Origin: Streptomyces griseus subsp. griseus
Lineage (GTDB): Bacteria; Actinomycetota; Actinomycetes; Streptomycetales; Streptomycetaceae
DNA: 64,000 nucleotides
Direction: 5' to 3'
Assembly (NCBI RefSeq): GCF_000720255.1
Contig: NZ_JOJE01000006.1
Span: 248,001 to 312,000 of the forward strand
Part shown: positions 9,008-17,878 of the stretch, piece after piece
Layout: each line of letters starts with the position of its first letter
Numbering within the stretch: position 1 is the first letter of the stretch
Made by a program: the position numbers and the translations under genes
The notes under the pieces: model-generated
Database searches by the model: none
Told to the model about the DNA's origin: nothing
What the model saw: the letters and a program-made list of their open reading frames with translations, nothing else

Positions 9008-9994
9008 CTACTCGTGCTCGGACAGGGCCCGGTGCCGGAACTCCCTGGGCGAGACGCCGTTCGCGGTGCGGAAGGCGCGGGTGAAGTCGGAGGGGCGGGG
9101 GAAGCCCCAACGGGCGGCGATGGTGTGGATGGGAGTGCCGCGCAGTGAGGGACTCGCCAGGTCACGGCGGGCTCCCTCCAGTCGCCGCCGGCGAATCCAG
9201 GCCGCGACCGTCTCACCCCGCGCGTGCTGCTGGAAGATCCGGTGGAGATAGCTCAGTGAGATGTGGTGCGCGGCGGCGACCACACGTGGCGTCAGCTCCG
9301 GATCGTGCAGGTTCTGCCGGATGAACGCCTGGACGCGTTCGACCGTGACCCGTTGGCGGGTCTCCGGCGCCAGGGCGGACTCCGCGTCCAGCACCTGAGC
9401 CAGCCAGGTCGACAACAGGTCGAGGACGACCGAACCCAGACGGGCCGCGTCGGCGGGCTGGAGGGAGTCCGCCTGCCGGCCCAGGCCGACGAGGAACTCC
9501 GTCAGCAGTGCCCCGATCCCCTCCCGCCCCGACAGCCCCCGGCCCAGCAACTCGCGGACCCGGCGCGGCGGCAGGGGCAGCAGCTCCCTCGGGAGATCCA
9601 CGCCGACTCCCCTGACGACCTGGTGCTCGCGACCGTCGGCCGGTCGGAGGTCGTACGGCTGCGAACTGTCGACCAGGTGCAGGTCACGCGGGCCGAACAG
9701 GTCGGTCCGCCCGGCGTGATCGAGAGCCAGCCCTCCGTCGAGCAACAGCGACAGGTGATACAACTCCGGGTCGGACTGGCGCACCATCCTGGGGCTGCGC
9801 CGGTAACTCGTCGGCAGGGCCGCCAACGGCCACACGGTCACCGGCCCCAGCTCCATCAGACGGCACTCCGCCCAGAAGTCGGTGGCGTACATGCTGGTGG
9901 AATCGCTGGAGCGGGTCCGGCCGACCAACTCCCGCCAGTGCTCGAACCTGTCTTCCGCGGGAATGTCCTCACTGCGGAACACGGTCCCGATCAT
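9008..9994 (-). CDS. AraC-family transcriptional regulator
   Basis: Regulator of 328 aa with an N-terminal AraC-binding-like domain (DIPAEDRFEHWRELVGRT, a start shared with the NphR/XylS-type group) and a C-terminal double helix-turn-helix of about 100 residues (TPRVVAAAHHISLSYLHRIF and WGFPRPSDFTRAFRTANGVSP). I chose ATG 9994 over a longer frame because it has the ribosome site GGGAGGGAACGCA and starts at the conserved domain; the upstream 33 residues look random. It is convergent with the hypothetical gene at 8400 and faces an empty region on its 5' side, so no target gene is obvious. The effector is unknown. Confidence 0.88.
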   Translation of the reverse strand: MIGTVFRSEDIPAEDRFEHWRELVGRTRSSDSTSMYATDFWAECRLMELGPVTVWPLAALPTSYRRSPRMVRQSDPELYHLSLLLDGGLALDHAGRTDLFGPRDLHLVDSSQPYDLRPADGREHQVVRGVGVDLPRELLPLPPRRVRELLGRGLSGREGIGALLTEFLVGLGRQADSLQPADAARLGSVVLDLLSTWLAQVLDAESALAPETRQRVTVERVQAFIRQNLHDPELTPRVVAAAHHISLSYLHRIFQQHARGETVAAWIRRRRLEGARRDLASPSLRGTPIHTIAARWGFPRPSDFTRAFRTANGVSPREFRHRALSEHE

Positions 9995-10287
9995 TGCGTT
10001 CCCTCCCCGATGTCCTGATCGCGTGCCTGCGGGGATCACTCGGTTCCCGCGCACGCAGCACGACACCGTGCGCCGACATGGCGTGTTCCGCATGGTCGCA
10101 CCCGGCCCCGGCCAGGCCGACGCCGGGACCCGAGAATGCCAGGGGCCCCTCGGTCGGCCACCCTCACCGGCATCTGACGCTCAGGTCGTCCGGGCCGTTC
10201 GGGCTGTCCCGTCGGAAATGCGCCGACACCCGGGGGTGCGGCTCCCCAGTCGTCGGCATGGGCGCGTCCTCGGCCAATCCGCCCGGC
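9995..10287. other. Non-coding stretch upstream of the AraC gene
   Basis: This stretch holds the leader and presumably the promoter of the AraC gene. I see no gene-like frame, repeat or RNA structure in it. It ends at a decayed-gene region that continues to about 10870. Confidence 0.5.
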
Positions 10288-10510
10288 TCACCCCGTCCCC
10301 TGCCGGGCGGCGGGGCGCTCCATGGCGTTGTCCAGATGCGCGATGACGGCCGATACGTCATCACTCTCGGTGTTCCGGATCAGATGCAGGGCCGGACGGA
10401 CGAGGCCGCCCGGCCGCGCTATCAACCGTGCGAGCACGGCGGCCCGGACGTCGAGCCGCTTGATGGTGGCCGCGCGTTCCTCTTCGTTCTGGCCCGCGAG
10501 CCGGACCAGA
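10288..10510 (-). pseudogene. Unidentified gene fragment fused to a transposase remnant
   Basis: The minus strand reads NEEERAATIKRLDVRAAVLA, then LIARPGGLVRPALHLIRNTE and SDDVSAVIAHLDNAMERP before its stop. The helical, charged pattern looks like a real protein end rather than a shadow frame. It begins where transposase homology stops (about 10505) and is in a different frame, so it looks like the surviving 3' end of a gene broken by a transposon or a later deletion. The family is not recognised. There is a possible GTG start at 10524, inside the transposase remnant, but no good ribosome site. Confidence 0.35.
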
Positions 10511-10750
10511 AGTGTCCGCCCCACAGGTACCGGTGGACGTGGCTGTCGTATTCCTGGCGGAGCCTGCGGGAGCTCACGCCCTTGAGGGAGTTGACCAGCT
10601 TGGAGAGCTGGACCTTGGGCGGGTAGTGCACGAGCAGATGGACGTGGTCCTGTTCGCCGTTGAACTGTTTCTACTCGGCCTCGAAGCCGGTGCAGACCTT
10701 CCGCATGATCTCTTCGGTGCGGGTCAGCATGGCGTCGGTGAACGCCTTCC
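10500..10750 (-). pseudogene. IS200/IS605-family TnpA transposase remnant
   Basis: Recognisable TnpA pieces in one frame are FTDAMLTRTEEIMRKVC, then after a TAG at 10671-10673 KQFNGEQDHVHLLVHYPPK, and VSSRRLRQEYDSHVHRYLW. The HUH motif survives as His-Val-His encoded at 10638-10646. The usual N terminus, with the conserved H/V/F-K-Y-R beta strand, is replaced by alanine-rich sequence. The C terminus ends just after GGHFWSGS, so the helix with the catalytic tyrosine is gone. A nonsense codon plus losses at both ends make this a dead copy. No partner tnpB and no clear hairpin ends are visible. Confidence 0.7.
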
Positions 10751-11063
10751 GGGGCCCGACCGCGGCAGCGGCCGCGGTCGGCTGGACGGCGGCCCCGAAG
10801 AGAGCTCGTGCGTATGAGCGGCCCGGCGAACTCGCATGCGTGACGCGGCTTGTAGACTCACGACGTGGCATTCATGAGCACCCCGCACTGCTGTTTCCTG
10901 TGACCGGGAGACGTTGAGGGCGATGTCGGACGACGTCGCCCTCCTTGGTGTGCCTGTCGCGTGACCACCTCGCCCGGCACTGCCCGTTCCTTCCTGAGGC
11001 AGTGGCCTTCTGCGTGTTCGTGCAGGCACGGTCTCCCTCCCTCAGCCTTGCCAGGAGTGCCTC

Positions 11064-11915
11064 GTGCCCGTGTTGCTTCCCCCCGCCCTCGAACTCTCCC
11101 TCGACCTGCTGCGCTGTCCCACGTGCCGCACGCGCCGCCTCCGCCCGGACCGCGGCGCGCTGCGCTGTCCGGCGGGCCACAGCTTCGACATCGCCCGCCA
11201 CGGCTACGCCGGCCTCCTGACGGGCACTCGCGCCACCAGCGGCGACGACGCGGCCATGGTCCAGGCCCGGGACCGCTTCCTGTCCACCGGCGGGTACGCG
11301 CCCATCCGCCGAGCCGTGGCCGACTTGGCGGCCGACTCGGCGCCTGAGCGGGGCACGGTCGTGGACGTCGGGTGCGGCACGGGCTACTACCTGTCCGCCG
11401 TTCTCGACCAGTTGCCCGGCGCCCGAGGCCTGGGCCTGGACACGTCCGTGCGCGCGCTGCGCGCGGCAGCCCGGGCCCATGAACGAGCCGCCGCGGCGAC
11501 CTGGGACGTCTTCCGTCCCTTCCCGCTGGCTGACGAGGCGGCCGACGTGGTGCTGGACGTGTTCGCCCCGCGCAATCCGGCCGAGTTTCACCGAGTACTC
11601 CGCCCGGCCGGCCGGCTGATCGTGGTCCGTCCGACCGGGCGGCACCTGGCGGAGCTGCGCAGCCGAGTGCCTGCGATGGTCACCGTCGACCCCGCCAAGG
11701 AACAGCGCCTGCACCGGGCGCTGGACCCCTGCTTCGAGGCCGTCGTCACCGAACAGGTGCAGTACCCCATCGACCTGGCCGAGCCGGACGCCCTGGACTT
11801 GGTGGGGATGACCCCGAGCGCACGCCATGTGAGCCACGCGGACCTGAACGAGGACGGCCCCCTGCCCGAGCGGGTCACCGTCTCCGTACTGGTCACCGCC
11901 TACCAGCCTCGCTGA
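11064..11915 (+). CDS. RlmA-like 23S rRNA (guanine-N1) methyltransferase
   Basis: Protein of 283 aa with the RlmA architecture: an N-terminal zinc-binding domain (Cys18, Cys21, Cys35, His39) followed by a class I SAM fold whose motif I is DVGCGTG at 101-107. The family methylates G745 or G748 in hairpin 35 of 23S rRNA; the G748 branch (TlrB) confers resistance to mycinosylated macrolides such as tylosin. The GTG start is preceded by AGGAG with 6 bp spacing. It lies alone, downstream of transposase debris, with an efflux pump gene 500 bp further on. Sequence alone does not separate housekeeping G745 activity from a resistance role. Confidence 0.85.
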   Translation: MPVLLPPALELSLDLLRCPTCRTRRLRPDRGALRCPAGHSFDIARHGYAGLLTGTRATSGDDAAMVQARDRFLSTGGYAPIRRAVADLAADSAPERGTVVDVGCGTGYYLSAVLDQLPGARGLGLDTSVRALRAAARAHERAAAATWDVFRPFPLADEAADVVLDVFAPRNPAEFHRVLRPAGRLIVVRPTGRHLAELRSRVPAMVTVDPAKEQRLHRALDPCFEAVVTEQVQYPIDLAEPDALDLVGMTPSARHVSHADLNEDGPLPERVTVSVLVTAYQPR

Positions 11916-11983
11916 CCACGAGCGGGCGCCGGGGCTCCTGTTCGGCCACGCCCACACAGCCGCGGCGACCGTCTTCGCCGGGC

Positions 11984-12061
11984 GCGCTCGTCAACAACGT
12001 CGGGATCACGGACCGCGTGTCCGCACTCGGAGAGACCGACGGCGCCTGGCAGGAGCGGGAC
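11984..12061 (+). pseudogene. Short-chain dehydrogenase fragment
   Basis: In one frame about 26 residues read ALVNNVGITDRVSAL then GETDGAWQ, which matches the conserved NNxG strand-turn of SDR enzymes and the stretch after it. Nothing SDR-like precedes or follows, and the frame then runs into arginine-rich sequence before the MFS gene. It is best read as a relic of a deleted gene. The remainder of 11916-12415 shows no gene that I can support beyond the MFS leader. Confidence 0.35.
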
Positions 12062-12415
12062 CTGCGGAGCAGCCGGAACCGTCCACGGGCCGGTCCGGCC
12101 CGAGCGGATCGGTGCCGGCGCCCGCTCCGCCGAGTGGGCGAACGGATCGGCAGACTCGTCGGACGACCGCACAGTGATCACGGAGCCGCGGTGCGCTTCG
12201 GAGTCAGCGTGTCCAGCGACCAGTACTACGCCCCCGCGGTGCCTACGGCACTTCCCCGACGGTGCGGACGTCACGGTCGGCACTCCACGAGGCACAGTCG
12301 TCGGAATTCTCGGGGGGCGAGTGGGACAAATCATCGGACAGCGGGGAGGCATTGCGAAAGCGGGGCGCCGAGATCGCCGAGCGCCCGTCGAACCAGCGGC
12401 CCCGGGAGCCACGAG

Positions 12416-13915
12416 ATGAGCACAGCCGCAGTGAACGAGTCCGCCCCCAAGGACGCACGACGACAGGCCGAACGACAGGTCCTGGCGGCCCTCAGCGGCT
12501 TGCTCATCGCCCTCTTCGTCTCGACCCTCAGCAGCACGGTCGTCTCCAGCGCCCTGCCGAAGATGGTGCGCGCGCTGGACGGCTCACAGACGCAGTACAC
12601 CTGGATCGTCACCGCGACCCTGCTCAGCACCACCGCCACCACCCCGATCTGGGGCAAGCTCGCCGACCTGTTCAGCAAGAAGACGCTCCTGCAGATCGCC
12701 GTCACCATCTTCGTCGTGGGCTCGGTGGCGGCGGGGCTGAGCCAGTCACCGGAACAGCTCATCGCCGCGCGCGCCGTTCAGGGCATCGGGGTGGGCGGCG
12801 CACAGGCCCTGGTCCAGATCGCCATCGCGGCGATGATCCCGCCGCGTGAACGCGGCCGGTACAGCGGCTACCTCAGCAGCGTCACCGCCCTGTCCACCAT
12901 CGGCGGTCCGCTGCTCGGCGGTTTCCTCGTCGACACCTCGTGGTTGGGCTGGCGGTGGTGCTTCCTCATCAGCGTCCCGGTCGCCGGCGCCGCACTGCTG
13001 CTGCTCCAGCGGACCCTGCACCTGCCGGTCGTCCGACGCGACAACGTGCGGATCGACTATCTGGGCGCCACCCTGATCACCTCGGGCGTAAGCATCCTGC
13101 TCGTCTGGATCTCTTTCGTCGACGGCTCGTTCGCCTGGGCCTCCTGGCAGACCGTGGCCATGGTCGGTGGCGCGTCGGTCCTGCTGTCCGTCGCCCTGTG
13201 GGTCGAGAGGCGCGCCGTCGAGCCCATCGTGCCGCTGCACATCATCAGGCAGCGCACTACTCTGCTCGCCATCCTCGGAAGCATCGCCGCCGGGACGGCC
13301 ATGTTCTCGGCCTCGGTCTACCTCAGCCAGTACTTCCAGGTCAGCCGCGGCTACTCGGCCGTCCAGGCGGGCCTGCTGACCATTCCGATGATGGGCGGTG
13401 TGCTGGTCTCCTCCGTCCTCGCGGGCAGGCTCCTCAGCAGGACGGGCAAGCTCAAGCCCTTCCTCCTCACGGGCACCGTCCTGCTCACGGTGGGCTTCGC
13501 CGGACTCGGCACCGTCGACCACACGACGTCACTGGCCTTCATGAGCCTCGCGATGCTGTGCATCGGGACCGGCATCGGCATGACCATGCAGAACTTCATC
13601 CTCGTCGTGCAGAACTCCGTCCCGCTCAAGGAGATCGGCACCGCCAGCACCGCGGTCACCTTCTTCCGCTCCCTGGGCGGCACATGTGGCGTCACCGTGC
13701 TGGGCGCCGTGCTGACACGCCAGGTCACGGAGCGGATGGCACAGGACCACGAGAGCGCGAGCGTCGCCTACGGCGCCGCGACCGGACACATCTTCCTGAT
13801 CGCCGCCGGTGTCGCCGCGCTGGGCATCGTCGGGGCGGTGCTGCTGCGGCCGGTGGTCCTGCGGACCAGCCTCGACACGTCCGAGGAGTCCGCCACCGAG
13901 CCGAGTCGGCCGTAA
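12416..13915 (+). CDS. MFS drug exporter, DHA2 (14-TMS) type
   Basis: Integral membrane transporter of 499 aa. Fourteen hydrophobic segments can be drawn, starting with LLIALFVSTLSSTVVSSALP. Motif A is GKLADLFSKK between TM2 and TM3, and the helix-4/5 region has the RAVQGIGVGGAQALVQI pattern of proton-driven antiporters. I take ATG 12416 (GGGAG upstream) as the start; a frame extension of 133 residues upstream is arginine/serine-rich and not membrane-protein-like. Members of this group export cationic drugs and natural products. No linked TetR or MarR gene is visible, so regulation and substrate are unknown. It is convergent with the LLM oxidoreductase. Confidence 0.9.
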   Translation: MSTAAVNESAPKDARRQAERQVLAALSGLLIALFVSTLSSTVVSSALPKMVRALDGSQTQYTWIVTATLLSTTATTPIWGKLADLFSKKTLLQIAVTIFVVGSVAAGLSQSPEQLIAARAVQGIGVGGAQALVQIAIAAMIPPRERGRYSGYLSSVTALSTIGGPLLGGFLVDTSWLGWRWCFLISVPVAGAALLLLQRTLHLPVVRRDNVRIDYLGATLITSGVSILLVWISFVDGSFAWASWQTVAMVGGASVLLSVALWVERRAVEPIVPLHIIRQRTTLLAILGSIAAGTAMFSASVYLSQYFQVSRGYSAVQAGLLTIPMMGGVLVSSVLAGRLLSRTGKLKPFLLTGTVLLTVGFAGLGTVDHTTSLAFMSLAMLCIGTGIGMTMQNFILVVQNSVPLKEIGTASTAVTFFRSLGGTCGVTVLGAVLTRQVTERMAQDHESASVAYGAATGHIFLIAAGVAALGIVGAVLLRPVVLRTSLDTSEESATEPSRP

Positions 13916-13975
13916 GCCAGGACGACGAGCTCATCGAGCATCTCCGGCCTGGCGGACTTCCCTGACACGCGCCCA

Positions 13976-14860
13976 TCAGGTGAGTCGCGGTGCCACCTCG
14001 GCTGCGATCCACTCCATGGCCCTCTCGACATGTTCTGCCGCGACCGGCAGCCACAGGGTGCAGGCAGTGAGCCCTGTTTCGGCGAGCCGCCCGAGGTCGT
14101 CGGCGACACTCGCCGCGGTGGGCGCGGTGCCCCCGAGCGGCCGTCCCGGTGGCGGAACCGCCGCGGGCAGACCCGGCGGAGTGAGGAACGCGGCCGAAGC
14201 GAGCGTCAGCCGGTCGGCGTCCTCCGGGCCGGCGAGGTCACGCAGACGGCGCCGGACGTCGGCGACCTCCACGGCGTCGGCGCCTGTGCCGTACCAGCCG
14301 TCGCCGAAGCGCAGCGCACGGCGCAGGGCGGCGTCGCTGTGACCGCCGACCCACACGGGCGGACCGCCGGCGGTGACCGGGGGCACTCCGAGGTGCGCGG
14401 AGTGCAGCGTGGTGAACGGCCCGTCGAAGTCGGCGGGTCGCCGGGTCCACAGGGCCTTCGCCGCGGCGAGATGGTCGTCGGTGCGTGCACCTCGTTCCCG
14501 GGCGGGCACGCCGACCGCGGCGAATTCGTCGGGGTTCCAGCCGGTGCCGACACCCAGGATCAAGCGGCCGCCGGACACGACGTCCAGGGTGGCCGCCTGG
14601 TTGGCCAGCACCAGTGCCGGGTAGTACGGCGCGACGAGTACGGACGTCAGCAGCCGCAGGCGCGTCGTCGCCCCCGCGACGGCCGACAGCAGAACAAGCG
14701 GGTCCGTGTCGAGGCCGAACCCGCTCTCCAGGAGACGGTTGCCGACCGCGACGTGGTCGAAGCCCAGGTCTTCGGCGCGGCGTGCGGCGCGGAGCACGCC
14801 GACTCCGTCGTCGAGCGGCCAGCGCGGTTGAAGGGAGACGCCCAGACGCAGGAGGGGCAC
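13976..14860 (-). CDS. LLM-class (probably F420-dependent) oxidoreductase
   Basis: Luciferase-like TIM-barrel protein of 294 aa. Typical elements are AEDLGFDHVAVGNRLL (strand 1 region), VSGGRLILGVGTGWNPDEF (the GR-x-x-LGVG-x-GW signature), PPVWVGGHSDAALRRAL and a C-terminal GDGWYGTG. The pattern fits actinobacterial TIGR03619-like members that use F420, but flavin use cannot be excluded. I start at GTG 14860, after AAAGG, because the preceding 65 residues of open frame are Pro/Arg-rich and non-conserved. It ends 60 bp from the MFS stop in convergent orientation. Substrate unknown. Confidence 0.86.
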   Translation of the reverse strand: MPLLRLGVSLQPRWPLDDGVGVLRAARRAEDLGFDHVAVGNRLLESGFGLDTDPLVLLSAVAGATTRLRLLTSVLVAPYYPALVLANQAATLDVVSGGRLILGVGTGWNPDEFAAVGVPARERGARTDDHLAAAKALWTRRPADFDGPFTTLHSAHLGVPPVTAGGPPVWVGGHSDAALRRALRFGDGWYGTGADAVEVADVRRRLRDLAGPEDADRLTLASAAFLTPPGLPAAVPPPGRPLGGTAPTAASVADDLGRLAETGLTACTLWLPVAAEHVERAMEWIAAEVAPRLT

Positions 14861-14963
14861 GAGGTTGCCTTTCGCAGGAAGTCCGACGGCGGCACGACGA
14901 TCACCGATCGCCCTGTCGCCACACCCAACTCCCGCGCGCCCGTGCACCTTCCCGGTCGGAGCA

Positions 14964-17081
14964 CTACGCGCCGAGACGGACCAGCACGGCGGTGTCGGGG
15001 CGGGGGAGGGAGACGGTGAGTTGTCCGGTCGCCGCGTCCCACGTCGCCGTAGCACCGGAGTCGGTCGGGTAGAGCACGGCAGGGCATTGCCGACTGCCGC
15101 GAAGGTGGGGGATCGGGAGGGCGCGGCTGCCGGCGCCTCCCGAACCGGCGTGGCCTTCGGGCACGCGTCGCCACACCGCGAGGTAGGTCGCGGAGTCGGT
15201 ACGCAGTCCGTGGGCCGGCCAGTCGTCCTCCCAGGAGGGCAGCCCGAGCGGCCAGAAGGGAAGCGCCCCGCTGATCTCCGGCCGGATGCGCTTGTAGACC
15301 TCGATGCCGGAGCGGACGAGCGCTGCCCGGGTGTCGTCCATGCGGTCCAGGAAGCCCGACAGGTGCACGCGGCCCAGCAGAGCCGTGACCATCGTGAAGA
15401 CGATCTCGTCCGGGCTGAAGTGGGGCTGCGGGTAGGCCCAGACAGCGGCCTGCTCGGGCGCCACCGCGGTCGCGGCCGCCGCCGCTATCGGCGGGTAGCG
15501 CCAGGGGTCCTGCTGGTCGCTGGTCGACTGGAGCTGAGCCACCGCGAGCTGCGCGTAGTCCATGCGCAGGCCGCCCGACCCGCAGTTCTCCAGAACCAGG
15601 CCGGGGTGGCGGTCGAGGAGGCCGGCGAGCCAGTCGAGGTGGGCGCGGTGGTGGCCGAGCAGGCCCGCGCCGGGGCTTTCGGTGCCGTTCTCGGTGCCGG
15701 GGCCGATGTTGACGTTGTAGTCCAGCTTGAGGTAACCCACGCCCCAGTCGCCCACGATCCGGTCGACGACATCATCGAGGTGGGCGCGGGCGGCGGGGTG
15801 GCGCAGATCGAGGTGGTAGCGGCCGTGCTCGGCCACCCGAACCCCGTTGCGGCGGAAGAACGCCTCCGGCGGCAGGGTGTCGGCCAGCGGGCTGCGGACG
15901 CCGACGACCTCCGGCTCCAGCCACAGCCCCGGCGTCATGCCCCGCTCCCGGATCGCGTCCAGGACCCTTTGGATGCCGCCCGGGAACCGGCTCGAGGACG
16001 CCTCCCACGCCCCCACCGCGTCCCACCAGCCCTGCGCGTCGTCGTCGTACCAGCCGGCGTCGATGACGAACACCTCCGCGCCGGCCGCACCGGCCGCTTC
16101 GATCAGCGGCAGGAGTTTGTCGGTGGTGGGGTCGCCCATCAGGGTGTTCATGTAGTCGTTGTAGATCACCGGCAGCGCCCGGTGGTCGGGATGGGCGCGG
16201 CGGATGTGGCGGCGGTAGGCGGTGAGCTCACCGAACGCGGCATCCAGACCGCCACTCCCGGTGTGGACGAGGACACCGGGCACGCTCGTGAACTCCCCAC
16301 CCGGGTCCAGGGTCCGCCGCCACTGGTGATGCGCGTCGTCGGGACCGAACAGGGCGAGATAGGCGGCCCCCTCACGCTCCCCGGTCTCATACCTCCAGCC
16401 CGCACTGGACTCGATCTGCCACAGCCAGACCTCACCCTCGCCGCCGTCGGTGAGGGCGGCGAGCGGCAGATGCCGACCGGTCGACCAGCTGCCCTGGGAG
16501 TATCGCTCGAAGCAGCCGCGGCCCTCGTGGCCGTGCGCGGCCCGGTTCAGGGTGACCACCTGGTCGCGGAACGGGGTCTGCTGCCAGCGGCACTCGGCGA
16601 GCCAGTCGTTGTCGGCCCAGTGCACCCGCAGCCCGTCCAGACCCCCCGCCCCGTCCACGATGCCGCCCAGGGTGAGGGTCGACACGCTCTCCACGTGCAG
16701 GGGGGCGTCGCCTTCGTTGACCAGCCGCACTTGCGAGCGGACAAAGCCCGCACCCGCGACCGTGCTCAGCCCGACCTCGGCGAGCAGACCGGTCTGCGGA
16801 TCGGCGAGCCGGATCACCGTGCGCCGCCACGGCCCCTCCTCGAATGTCTCCTGGTCCCGCAGCACCATGCGGCTGCCGACGGTCGTGTCGATGAAGCGTT
16901 CTCCGGACCAGACGCGCCCGTGTCCGGTGAGGACGACCTCGACGAGCGGGACGAGGGTCTCCCACGGCCGGCCGGGGGAGGTGAGTCCGACCGCGCCGGC
17001 AGGGTCGACGACGGCGCTCAGCCCGAGGGCCTCATGGGTCCACACCTCGGCCCCCCGGGCGGTGTCGGCAGCAGCAGTCAA
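14964..17081 (-). CDS. GH36 alpha-galactosidase
   Basis: Cytoplasmic glycoside hydrolase of 705 aa, the usual GH36 size, with an N-terminal beta-sandwich, a central TIM barrel and a C-terminal beta domain. The nucleophile is Asp454 in YLKLDYN and the acid/base lies in STSDQQDPW (Asp522 or Asp525). Also visible are VFVIDAGWYDDD and CGSGGLRMDYAQ. The start is TTG 17081, placed 7 nt after a strong GAAGGGAAA site; no ATG or GTG nearby gives the right N terminus. It has no signal peptide, which fits hydrolysis of oligosaccharides brought in by the ABC importer transcribed the other way from 17879. Two LacI-type operators lie between them. Confidence 0.92.
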   Translation of the reverse strand: MTAAADTARGAEVWTHEALGLSAVVDPAGAVGLTSPGRPWETLVPLVEVVLTGHGRVWSGERFIDTTVGSRMVLRDQETFEEGPWRRTVIRLADPQTGLLAEVGLSTVAGAGFVRSQVRLVNEGDAPLHVESVSTLTLGGIVDGAGGLDGLRVHWADNDWLAECRWQQTPFRDQVVTLNRAAHGHEGRGCFERYSQGSWSTGRHLPLAALTDGGEGEVWLWQIESSAGWRYETGEREGAAYLALFGPDDAHHQWRRTLDPGGEFTSVPGVLVHTGSGGLDAAFGELTAYRRHIRRAHPDHRALPVIYNDYMNTLMGDPTTDKLLPLIEAAGAAGAEVFVIDAGWYDDDAQGWWDAVGAWEASSSRFPGGIQRVLDAIRERGMTPGLWLEPEVVGVRSPLADTLPPEAFFRRNGVRVAEHGRYHLDLRHPAARAHLDDVVDRIVGDWGVGYLKLDYNVNIGPGTENGTESPGAGLLGHHRAHLDWLAGLLDRHPGLVLENCGSGGLRMDYAQLAVAQLQSTSDQQDPWRYPPIAAAAATAVAPEQAAVWAYPQPHFSPDEIVFTMVTALLGRVHLSGFLDRMDDTRAALVRSGIEVYKRIRPEISGALPFWPLGLPSWEDDWPAHGLRTDSATYLAVWRRVPEGHAGSGGAGSRALPIPHLRGSRQCPAVLYPTDSGATATWDAATGQLTVSLPRPDTAVLVRLGA

Positions 17082-17251
17082 CGCGATTTCCCTTCTGGGA
17101 TGAGCAAACGTCTCGACGGTTCCATGCGGTCGGTTTCCGCGGGTCATGTGCAGTGGCCCGGGGTTTTCCGGGGTTCCGGGGGCGGTGACGGCAGGCACCG
17201 CGATTGCTGCGGGGCGGTGACGCCGTGGTTTCGCACTCTTGACGCCCCCGA

Positions 17252-17265
17252 TGTGACCGCTCACA
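17252..17265. promoter_or_regulatory. LacI-type operator 1
   Basis: TGTGACCGCTCACA is a near-perfect inverted repeat of the TGTGA-N4-TCACA kind. It lies 171 bp upstream of the alpha-galactosidase start and just before the LacI remnant. Its centre is 27 bp from that of the second copy. Confidence 0.6.
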
Positions 17266-17273
17266 ATCCTCGC

Positions 17274-17787
17274 ATGGTTGTGACCGGTCACACAAGCTCC
17301 GGCCCCCCGGCCGTACCCCGGGGAAGCCGGCGGAAGCCAGCCAGAATCCACGACGTCGCCCAGGCGGCGGGCGTCTCCTGCCAGACCGTCTCGCGGGTCA
17401 TCAACGGGCACCCGAACGTGCGGGAGGAGACCCGCCGCCGGGTGGAGGGAGCCATCGAAAGACTGGGCTTTCGGCGCAACGCCACCGCGTTCGCCCTGGT
17501 CAGCGGCGTGACGAAGTCGGTCACGGTGCTGACGTCGAACACCGTCCTCCATGGCTACGCGGCCACCCTGCAGGGCCTGGAGGAGGCCGCCCGTGCCGCG
17601 GGCCACTCGTTCGGCGTCCGGGTCCTGACCCCGGAGGACCACGGTCCGTCTGGATTTCCAGGGGCTGGGGCGCGCGGCCTTCGGGCTGCTGCGTGGCCGG
17701 CTGGAGTCCGACTACCACTCACCCGCGCCGGCGCTCGTCGGCCCCGAACTGATCCGGCGCGAAAGCTCCGGGCGCCGGGACGCATGA
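17274..17787 (+). pseudogene. LacI-family regulator, internally deleted and frameshifted
   Basis: The 5' part is a normal LacI headpiece: ARIHDVAQAAGVSCQTVSRV, INGHPNVREETRRRVEGAIE and the first strand of the sensor domain (VTVLTSNTVLHGYAATL). After LTPEDH near 17640 the frame is lost. From 17646 a different frame reads LDFQGLGRAAFGLLRGRLES and ends ELIRRESSGRRDA with a stop at 17785-17787, which is the normal LacI C terminus. About 200 residues of the ligand-binding core are missing between them. The original frame runs on into the next gene's leader. The broken gene lies exactly where a local regulator would, between the GH36 and ABC genes, so loss of function is a firm reading. Confidence 0.8.
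17279..17292. promoter_or_regulatory. LacI-type operator 2 (perfect palindrome)
   Basis: TGTGACCGGTCACA is a perfect 14-bp palindrome. It overlaps codons 2-7 of the LacI remnant (ATG at 17274), as expected of an autoregulated LacI gene. The site is intact although the regulator is not. Confidence 0.65.
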
Positions 17788-17878
17788 CCCGGACGACGTC
17801 GCGCGCCCGCTGCGCCGCAGCCGTCACCCACCTCCACGGCACAGCCCCGCCAACCCTCGCCTGCCCCAGGGAAGAACC

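Noticed and set aside
10671..10673. TAG in tnpA as programmed readthrough
   Set aside because: Both ends of the transposase are also missing, so decay explains it better.
10945..11220. A 91-residue frame upstream of the RlmA-like gene
   Set aside because: Its second half is an out-of-frame reading of the methyltransferase and no ribosome site is present.
16450..17103. A 217-residue plus-strand frame over the GH36 gene
   Set aside because: Serine/proline/threonine-rich shadow frame without start signal or motif.
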